The notes beneath the pieces were generated by a model. That model worked only from the letters and a program-made list of their open reading frames with translations, did not search any database and had not been told where the DNA came from. The translations under genes were made by a program, and so were the position numbers. 7,375 nucleotides of DNA from positions 1 through 7,375 of the forward strand of contig JBDTOI010000199.1 of assembly GCA_039933315.1 (NCBI GenBank), given 5' to 3'. This document shows positions 1 to 4,846 of this stretch, in pieces. Position 1 is the first letter of the stretch, and each line of letters opens with the position of its first letter. The DNA comes from DASXRU01 sp039933315 (GTDB lineage: Bacteria > Acidobacteriota > Blastocatellia > Pyrinomonadales > Pyrinomonadaceae).

Positions 1-46
1 GATGCAGTTTGGCGGGCGTCTGACCTTCTGATTAGCCATGTCATTT

Positions 47-85
47 GTGGATCGTGTGCCACCGAATGCTGCGCACACGATCCAC
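47..85. repeat. Perfect 13-bp inverted repeat (hairpin)
   Basis: Arms GTGGATCGTGTGC (47-59) and GCACACGATCCAC (73-85) are exact reverse complements around a 13-nt loop. The following bases (TAAACTAAGG) contain no T-run, so it does not look like a plus-strand intrinsic terminator. The outer 8 bp, GTGGATCG/CGATCCAC, recur in the innermost part of the larger hairpin at 235-338, so the two elements may belong to one repeat family. It could be an operator, a mobile palindromic repeat, or the 3' boundary element of a gene left of the window. The structure is certain; the role is unknown. Confidence 0.8.
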
Positions 86-234
86 TAAACTAAGGGATTC
101 TCGCAAAGCGGCATGGTCCAATGCTGAGCTGGTTGTTCTCGATTACCTAATCGACCGGATAACAGAAGTCGCTTTGCACAAAAAGTCGCCGGCCTGTCAG
201 ACGGCACCCTGAGAACGTCTAACATCAGAATTGG
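86..234. other. Intergenic stretch, no gene recognised
   Basis: No ORF with a plausible start, ribosome site or recognisable product is seen here on either strand. Two minor symmetries are present: GCAAAGCG (103-110) opposite CGCTTTGC (170-177), and CGATTA-CC-TAATCG (140-153). Either could be a regulator site or chance. A TTGCAC at 174-179 resembles a -35 box, but no good -10 box lies 16-18 bp downstream, so no promoter is called. Confidence 0.4.
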
Positions 235-338
235 TTCGTGTGGCTTCGTGAGATTTAGTGTGATTTCGTGGATCGCGGGCTTAGGATTCGGAGCAATACG
301 ATCCACGAAATCACACTAACTGCACGAACGAACACGAA
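235..338. repeat. Long inverted repeat of 10-bp-phased TTCGTG units
   Basis: The left half contains TTCGTG at 235 and 245, TTAGTG at 255 and TTCGTG at 265, exactly 10 bp apart. The right half carries the complements: CACGAA at 304, CACTAA at 314, and CACGAA at 323 and 333. The core is a perfect 21-bp stem (255-275 with 299-319) around a 23-nt loop. Beyond it, 245-250 pairs with 323-328 and 235-241 with 332-338, separated by small internal loops. The degenerate TTAGTG unit is matched by its complement CACTAA, so the two halves are copies and not independent runs. The element ends 26 bp before the likely ribosome site of the MFS gene. It may form a 5' UTR hairpin, a protein-binding array on one helix face, or a mobile palindromic repeat. 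No terminator T-tract follows. Confidence 0.85.
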
Positions 339-363
339 ATAAGAGTTTTTGTGCAAAGCCGAC

Positions 364-368
364 GGAAG
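364..368 (+). promoter_or_regulatory. Ribosome binding site of the MFS gene
   Basis: GGAAG lies 7 nt before the ATG at 376. It supports this start over the in-frame TTG at 349, which follows a run of five T and has no purine-rich site at suitable spacing. Confidence 0.55.
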
Positions 369-375
369 TGAAGGC

Positions 376-1716
376 ATGCTGGACGCACAACGAACAGAAG
401 CGATTGCGACCGGGGGTGGGTTCAAGCTCCGCGGATTGCGTTGGTGGATCGTCGGGCTAATCTTTCTCGCCACTCTGATCAATTACATCGATCGGTTGAC
501 TATCTCGGTCCTGGCGCCAGTAATCACTCGCGATCTTGGCCTCACCAATACTGAGTTTGGCGGCATCATCACCTGGTTTCTCCTGGCTTACACGATTAGT
601 CAGAGCCTTTCGGGAAAGCTTTACGATCGTGTCGGTACCAAACGGGGTTTCGTCTGTTCGATCGTGCTTTGGTCCATCGCCGCGATGGCGCATGCGTTCG
701 CGCGCGGCCTGGCCAGCCTCAGCGCGCTTCGTTTTGTTCTTGGACTCGGTGAGGCAGGCAACTGGCCCGGCGCTGCGAAAACTGTGGCCGAGTGGTTTCC
801 CATTCGCGAGCGGGCTTTTGGGATGGCCATCTTCAATAGTGGGGCCGCTATCGGTTCCGTGGTTGCGCCGCCACTGATCGTTTGGCTCAGTCTGACCTAC
901 GGCTGGCAAAAAACATTCCTCGTGACGGGATCGCTTGGCTTTGTCTGGTTGGTGTTGTGGCTTTTCTTTTATGAAACACCGGACCAGCATAAATGGTTGA
1001 GCGAGGAGGAACGCCATCTAATCCGCGAGGGACAGCGGGTCGAGAGTACGGCAGGCACTCTGGAAACAGAGTCGTCCGCGCCGCTCGGATGGCTGGAACT
1101 ACTGCGCTATCGGCAGGTTTGGGCGATCGTCCTGGCGCGGTTCCTAACCGACCCGGTTTGGTGGCTCTACATCAGTTGGTTGCCGAAGTATCTCGCAGAT
1201 GCGCGCGGCTTCTCTCTTGTCAAGATTGGCCTCTTTGCCTGGGTGCCATACGTTGCCGCTGACGCCGGCAGCCTTTCAGGCGGTTGGTTGTCCGGATACT
1301 TGATTGCGCGGGGCTGGAGTGTCGATCGGTCGCGCAAGGTGGTGATTCTAATAGCTGCGCTGCTTATGCCCGCGGGAATTTTTGCTGCCTTTGCGGAGGA
1401 TGCAATGGTCGCACTGGGATTAATCGGCGTGGTGCTTTTCGGATTCCAGGTTTGGATCAACAACGTGCAGACGTTACCCAGCGATTTCTTTTCTGACAAA
1501 GCGGTCGCTTCCGTCGCAGGTTTGGGGGGAACTGGAGCGGGCATCGGCTCGATGATTTTTATTTTCAGTACGGGGTGGGTCGTGGACCACTTTTCGTACG
1601 TGCCGGTCCTGGTTGTCGCAGGTTTGCTCGCCCCCTTTGGGACGTTGATTCTTTTTGCGCTATGCGGTCCCATTAAGCGCGTAGCTTTAAGGCCGGCGCT
1701 GAGGACCGCTAGCTAG
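376..1716 (+). CDS. MFS transporter, ACS family, hexuronate permease-like
   Basis: This 446-residue inner-membrane protein has the length and features of the anion:cation symporter branch of the major facilitator superfamily (ExuT/GudP relatives), which imports hexuronates and aldarates with protons. Visible marks are NYIDR at the end of TM1 (about residues 36-40), the MFS motif A form GKLYDRVGTKRG (80-91), and the ACS-type block GLGEAGNWPGAAKTVAEWF followed by RER (123-146). A polar central loop (about 202-241) separates the two six-helix halves, and WWLYISWLPKYL (262-273) is typical of uronate permeases. The ATG at 376 is chosen for its GGAAG site; the frame is open to a TTG at 349. The gene is first in a same-strand cluster, 24 nt before the SDR gene. 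With a lyase and GH88 downstream, the likely cargo is an unsaturated or free uronate. The exact substrate is inferred, so no gene symbol is given. Confidence 0.9.
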   Translation: MLDAQRTEAIATGGGFKLRGLRWWIVGLIFLATLINYIDRLTISVLAPVITRDLGLTNTEFGGIITWFLLAYTISQSLSGKLYDRVGTKRGFVCSIVLWSIAAMAHAFARGLASLSALRFVLGLGEAGNWPGAAKTVAEWFPIRERAFGMAIFNSGAAIGSVVAPPLIVWLSLTYGWQKTFLVTGSLGFVWLVLWLFFYETPDQHKWLSEEERHLIREGQRVESTAGTLETESSAPLGWLELLRYRQVWAIVLARFLTDPVWWLYISWLPKYLADARGFSLVKIGLFAWVPYVAADAGSLSGGWLSGYLIARGWSVDRSRKVVILIAALLMPAGIFAAFAEDAMVALGLIGVVLFGFQVWINNVQTLPSDFFSDKAVASVAGLGGTGAGIGSMIFIFSTGWVVDHFSYVPVLVVAGLLAPFGTLILFALCGPIKRVALRPALRTAS

Positions 1717-1727
1717 GGTAGTTATTC

Positions 1728-1733
1728 GAGGAG
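1728..1733 (+). promoter_or_regulatory. Ribosome binding site fixing the TTG start of the SDR gene
   Basis: GAGGAG lies 7 nt before the TTG at 1741, ideal spacing. No in-frame ATG exists before the Rossmann motif, so this site decides the rare TTG start. Confidence 0.8.
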
Positions 1734-1740
1734 ATTAATT

Positions 1741-2508
1741 TTGGGTGATTCTTTCGATCTGAATAACAAGGTGGCGCTCGTCACGGGTGCATCATCCGGA
1801 ATAGGCCGCGCTACTGCCGAGGCCCTGGCCGCGAATGGTGCTCGAGTAGCTATTAATTTTCATCGCAACGAAGCTGGAGCCGCAGCGGCGCGCGCCACGA
1901 TAGTTAATGGAGGAGGCAGCGCCATCGTCGTCCAGGCGGACGTTACGCAGGCGAGCGACGTTCAATCGCTGGTCGAACAGACTGTAGCCGAATTCGGACC
2001 CATCGACATACTGGTTAACAATGCCGGGTCGCTGGTCGAGCGTTTAAGAATTCTCGAGCTAACTGAAGAGCGCTGGGACGAGGTGATCGATCTGAACCTC
2101 AAGAGCGCATTTCTCTGCTGCCGGGCAGTGGCTGGTTCGATGATGGACCGCAAGACGGGCGCCATAATCAACGTCTCTTCGATCGCCGGGCGCAATGGCG
2201 GGGCCCTGGGCTCAATCCATTACTCGGCGGCCAAGGGCGGGCTGATCACGTTCACTAAGGGTCTGGCCAAAGAGATGGCGCCTTTCGGAGTGCGCGTCAA
2301 CGCAGTGTCGCCGGGAGTGGTTGACACTCCTTACCACGAGCAGTTTTCGTCTCCGGAGATGATGAAGACTTATGCGGGTATGATTCCGTTGGGCAGAGTT
2401 GGCACGCCGGCTGAAGTCGGCAAGGTGATTTGCTTTTTGGCCTCAGACTCAGCCAGTTATCTTGTTGGCGAGACGATCGAGATTAACGGCGGCATGTTCA
2501 TGGACTAA
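1741..2508 (+). CDS. SDR-family oxidoreductase (candidate keto-uronate reductase)
   Basis: This 255-residue cytoplasmic classical short-chain dehydrogenase/reductase is full length for the family. It shows the nucleotide-binding TGASSGIG (15-22), NNAG (93-96), the Asn in DLNLKS (119), the catalytic Ser in NVSS (147), YSAAK with Tyr161 and Lys165, and PGVVDTP (191-197). His-Arg just after the second beta strand (41-42) suggests a preference for NADP(H). The start is TTG, backed by a strong GAGGAG. It lies 24 nt after the permease gene, most likely in the same transcript. Reductases of this type turn the keto-uronate 4-deoxy-L-threo-5-hexosulose uronate into 2-keto-3-deoxygluconate, and KduD acts in the related pectin route. 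The context favours such a job, but the sequence is closer to the broad FabG/glucose-1-dehydrogenase group than to KduD as I recall it. The fold is certain; the substrate is inferred. Confidence 0.92.
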   Translation: MGDSFDLNNKVALVTGASSGIGRATAEALAANGARVAINFHRNEAGAAAARATIVNGGGSAIVVQADVTQASDVQSLVEQTVAEFGPIDILVNNAGSLVERLRILELTEERWDEVIDLNLKSAFLCCRAVAGSMMDRKTGAIINVSSIAGRNGGALGSIHYSAAKGGLITFTKGLAKEMAPFGVRVNAVSPGVVDTPYHEQFSSPEMMKTYAGMIPLGRVGTPAEVGKVICFLASDSASYLVGETIEINGGMFMD

Positions 2509-2523
2509 GCCCTCTGTGGTTTA

Positions 2524-2536
2524 GCCCCAACGGGGC
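2524..2536. repeat. Short palindrome GCCCC-AAC-GGGGC in SDR/lyase gap
   Basis: GCCCC (2524-2528) and GGGGC (2532-2536) form a 5-bp stem with an AAC loop, 15 nt after the SDR stop codon. No T-run follows, so it is not a standard terminator. It resembles in style the GC-rich palindromes at 4652-4796 and may mark a small intergenic repeat family that entered the cluster. Confidence 0.5.
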
Positions 2537-2569
2537 AGTAAGACGGTGCGTCACGTGCGGTTCGGAAAT

Positions 2570-4678
2570 ATGGTCATCCACCTTCACCCAAACAAATACT
2601 GTGGGCGCTTATTGGTCACGTTGCTAACGCTCGCCTCGATCGGCTTGCCGGTCGTTCCGCTGTTCGCTCAGGATGCGCGCGAGTTGGAACAGGAGCGCAT
2701 CGCAAGCAAGAAGCTCAAGGGCGAGCATCCACTGGTTGAGCTGATGCGAACGCGCAAGTCGCTTCTGCGGCCTGAGTTGTCGGGCGTCCATCCCCGTGTT
2801 TACGTCACGGACAAAGAACTCGCCGAGTTGCGCGAACGCGCTCGCACTTCGCATCGTGAACTTTGGCAGCGAGCAATCAGCCGCGTGCGCGCTCTTGCTG
2901 CTGAGCCACCACCGCCTCCGGCGCAGCAGCGACGCCAACAGAACGATGTCGGCATTGCCATCGCGGAAGCGGCTTTCGCTTACAGGATCGAAGGCGATAA
3001 GAAATACCTGGATGCCGCTCGCAAGTATATGGACGCGGCCGTCAGTTACGACATCTGGGGTTATGCCAATAACAAGCCGAACGTGGATCTAGCCGCCGGT
3101 CATCTGCTCTACGGCCTGGGTTGGGGCTATGACTTGCTATATCACGACCTCAGCGAAAAAGAGCGCGTGCGGTATCGCGACAAGCTCATCAAGCAAGCAC
3201 GCCTGATGGCAGAGTATTTCAAACCAAAGCCAGGCCGGACGTTTGCCTATAGCCAGAATCACACTTTCATTCCTCTCACGGGCCTTGGGGTCGCCGCCTA
3301 TGCGCTTTACGACGAAACCGCGGAAGCGCCCGCCTGGGCCGGGCTGACGCGGGCGATCTACGATCGTGTGCTGGCGACGTATTCGCAGGACGGGTACTAC
3401 TACGAGGGCTTCGAATACTGGATCTTCTCGACCCCGTGGCTAGTCCACTATCTTGACGCGCATTCCCACTCGACAGGCGAGGACCTTTACGACCGCCCCG
3501 GCTTTCGGCTGATGCACCAGTACGTGGCGCACTCGATGTTGCCGGATGGCAAATACGTCTTTGATTTTGGCGACATCTTCGAAGGGCCGTTGACTCGCGC
3601 AGGCAAGGGCGAAGACTACCGGCGTACGCATCAGCAGGGCCGCTTTTACACCAACTACAACCTGCTCTATCGTCTGGCGCAACGCTTCCAAAGCGGCGAG
3701 GCGCAGGGTGTGGCCGCCTGGCTGAACCGATTTGATCAAATTAACGCGGAAGATTTTTGGTCGCTCATTTGGTACGACGCGAAGCTCAAACCTTTGCCTA
3801 TCGAGAGTCAATCCGCCTGGCACTACTTTCCCGACCACGATGTTTTCTACTGGCGCAGCGATTGGTCAAAGGAGGCGACCGCCTTTGCTTTCAAGTGCGG
3901 CCCGCCGGAAGGGCACCATACAGAAGCTTTGCTGCAGCAGTTTCCCGATTGGCGTTTGTCTTCCGGCCATGCGCATCCAGACGCGAACAGCTTCATCATT
4001 TTTGCGCGCGGCGAATATCTGACCGGCGACACCGGATACGCCGGGCTGCCGATGACTGAGCATCACAACACTCTGCTAATCAACGGCAAAGGACAGGCAA
4101 GAGAGGGCGCCGGCCACGATGTGTTTGCCGAAGTGCCCTACGCAGACCTGAATCGCATACGCATTAGCGAGGTGAAGGTCGAGCCCAATCAGGTCCTGGT
4201 GCGGGGTGATGCGTCGGCGGCATACGGATCAGAGTTGGGTTTGAAGAAGTTTGTGCGGGAGTTCGCCTTCACGCCCGGCGCCGGCTTCACCGTCTCTGAT
4301 GAAGTGGAAACAAAGGAGCCCGCGGTCCTGACTTTCGTGCTGCATGCCGACAACGACATTAAGAAAGAAAACGACAACCGGTTCAGTATCAAAGCAGGCG
4401 CGGTGAAACTGCTGATTGACCCGACAATCGAACAACGGAATGGGCAACGATCAGCACAACACACCCAGGGCGTGATCCAGGACAGGATCGAAACTAACAT
4501 ACTGACCGCTCCGGGCCCTCCCGGCGCGGTAGATAAAGGTGAGCGTCAGGAGCGTGGGCAGAAGCTTTTGCTTTCGACTCCGGCGCCAACGACGCGCGCG
4601 CGGTTCACGATGCGGTTGAAGATTGAAACGGGGAGTCTGCCACCTCATTCACACCGGGGCTTCAGCCCGGTGAACTGA
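2570..4678 (+). CDS. Secreted heparinase II/III-like polysaccharide lyase
   Basis: About 702 residues from the ATG at 2570, which is chosen because it gives a normal signal peptide (Lys/Arg near residues 9-13, hydrophobic 14-32, possible cleavage after LFA at 33). In-frame GTGs at 2546 and 2555 would add eight or five residues; no start has a strong ribosome site. After a linker with a proline run (113-117) comes an all-alpha toroid, probably DUF4962-like (about 70-400), then a Hepar_II_III-type beta-sandwich. Candidate catalytic parts are the Asn-His pair in SQNHTF (230-231) and the tyrosines of DGYYYEGFEYW (274-284). GHAHPDANSF (466-475), DTGY (487-490) and HHNTL (498-502) match the metal-binding His/Asp region of heparinase II. 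The family eliminates uronate-linked glycans to give 4,5-unsaturated ends. PL15, PL21 and similar families cannot be told apart by eye, so the polymer is unknown. The last codons lie in a palindromic repeat (4652-4672). Confidence 0.9.
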   Translation: MVIHLHPNKYCGRLLVTLLTLASIGLPVVPLFAQDARELEQERIASKKLKGEHPLVELMRTRKSLLRPELSGVHPRVYVTDKELAELRERARTSHRELWQRAISRVRALAAEPPPPPAQQRRQQNDVGIAIAEAAFAYRIEGDKKYLDAARKYMDAAVSYDIWGYANNKPNVDLAAGHLLYGLGWGYDLLYHDLSEKERVRYRDKLIKQARLMAEYFKPKPGRTFAYSQNHTFIPLTGLGVAAYALYDETAEAPAWAGLTRAIYDRVLATYSQDGYYYEGFEYWIFSTPWLVHYLDAHSHSTGEDLYDRPGFRLMHQYVAHSMLPDGKYVFDFGDIFEGPLTRAGKGEDYRRTHQQGRFYTNYNLLYRLAQRFQSGEAQGVAAWLNRFDQINAEDFWSLIWYDAKLKPLPIESQSAWHYFPDHDVFYWRSDWSKEATAFAFKCGPPEGHHTEALLQQFPDWRLSSGHAHPDANSFIIFARGEYLTGDTGYAGLPMTEHHNTLLINGKGQAREGAGHDVFAEVPYADLNRIRISEVKVEPNQVLVRGDASAAYGSELGLKKFVREFAFTPGAGFTVSDEVETKEPAVLTFVLHADNDIKKENDNRFSIKAGAVKLLIDPTIEQRNGQRSAQHTQGVIQDRIETNILTAPGPPGAVDKGERQERGQKLLLSTPAPTTRARFTMRLKIETGSLPPHSHRGFSPVN
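4652..4672. repeat. Palindrome inside the 3' end of the lyase gene
   Basis: A near-perfect hairpin, CACCGG-G-GCT-TC-AGC-CCGGTG with one bulged G, lies just before the TGA stop (4676-4678). In the lyase frame it reads HRGFSPV. Its 20-nt form without the extra G would have 9-bp arms and a 2-nt centre, the same architecture as 4777-4796. It looks like a repeat copy that landed at the gene end and extended or replaced the C-terminus. Confidence 0.75.
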
Positions 4679-4698
4679 GAAGCAGTTGATAAGACCAG

Positions 4699-4714
4699 AA
4701 CCGTGGCAACGGTT
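4699..4714. repeat. Palindrome AACCGT-GGCA-ACGGTT
   Basis: Six-bp arms surround a GGCA loop, 20 nt after the lyase stop. The arms are the same as those of the element at 4738-4753, so the two can also pair with each other. No T-tract follows, so it is not a classical terminator. Confidence 0.7.
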
Positions 4715-4737
4715 TCTCGTCGTCTGAACGGTAGGTA

Positions 4738-4753
4738 AACCGTTGAAACGGTT
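4738..4753. repeat. Palindrome AACCGTT-GA-AACGGTT
   Basis: Seven-bp perfect arms surround a GA centre. It shares its AACCGT/ACGGTT arms with 4699-4714 and its TTGAAA centre with 4777-4796. It is followed at once by AGGAGGGG, a purine run, and not by a T-run. Confidence 0.75.
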
Positions 4754-4776
4754 AGGAGGGGTAAGTGACCGCTGAT

Positions 4777-4796
4777 CACCCGGTTGAAACCGGGTG
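4777..4796. repeat. Perfect 9-bp palindrome with GA centre
   Basis: CACCCGGTT (4777-4785) and AACCGGGTG (4788-4796) are exact reverse complements around GA. It is the most perfect of four hairpins packed into 145 bp between and within the lyase and GH88 genes. It probably belongs to the same family as 4652-4672 (9-bp arms, 2-nt centre, CACC...GGTG ends). It could protect the transcript or attenuate between the genes; no terminator T-run follows. Confidence 0.8.
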
Positions 4797-4835
4797 TTAA
4801 TGAGACGTCTGAGTATGAGCTTTATTCAAAGTACC

Positions 4836-4841
4836 AGGGGA
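4836..4841 (+). promoter_or_regulatory. Ribosome binding site fixing the TTG start of the DUF4861-GH88 gene
   Basis: AGGGGA lies 5 nt before the TTG at 4847. The in-frame GTG at 4856 would be 14 nt away and would shorten the signal peptide n-region, so TTG is preferred. No in-frame ATG occurs before residue 19, inside the hydrophobic segment. Confidence 0.7.
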
Positions 4842-4846
4842 AGTCA

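Noticed and set aside
235..338. CRISPR-like or tandem minisatellite interpretation of the TTCGTG array
   Set aside because: The repeats are 6 bp with 4-bp spacers, far too short for CRISPR, and the two halves are inverted, not direct.
349..375. Upstream TTG (349) as the start of the MFS gene
   Set aside because: It follows a T-run with no ribosome site at suitable spacing and adds nine polar residues before the usual N-terminus. ATG 376 has GGAAG 7 nt upstream.
457..1017. 186-codon minus-strand frame opposite the MFS gene
   Set aside because: It lies wholly antisense to a well-supported transporter gene, has a low-complexity polar composition and no recognisable domain. It is best explained by codon bias of the sense gene.
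1167..1673. 168-codon minus-strand frame opposite the MFS gene
   Set aside because: It is antisense to the C-terminal transporter half, rich in Pro/Ala/Thr/Lys without a domain, and has no supporting ribosome site.
2546..2569. GTG starts at 2546 and 2555 for the lyase
   Set aside because: They lack a Shine-Dalgarno sequence and lengthen the n-region of the signal peptide with residues encoded next to an intergenic palindrome. ATG 2570 is preferred, with moderate certainty.
3440..3838. 132-codon minus-strand frame opposite the lyase gene
   Set aside because: It is antisense to the conserved alpha-toroid and junction region of the lyase and shows no independent features.
2570..4678. Naming the lyase as heparinase II, heparinase III or alginate lyase
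   Set aside because: The shared His/Tyr and metal-site motifs occur across several PL families, and the sequence alone does not fix the polymer.
4699..4796. Intrinsic terminators between the lyase and GH88 genes
   Set aside because: None of the hairpins is followed by a T-run on either strand, so the operon is not obviously ended here. Attenuation by another route is still possible.
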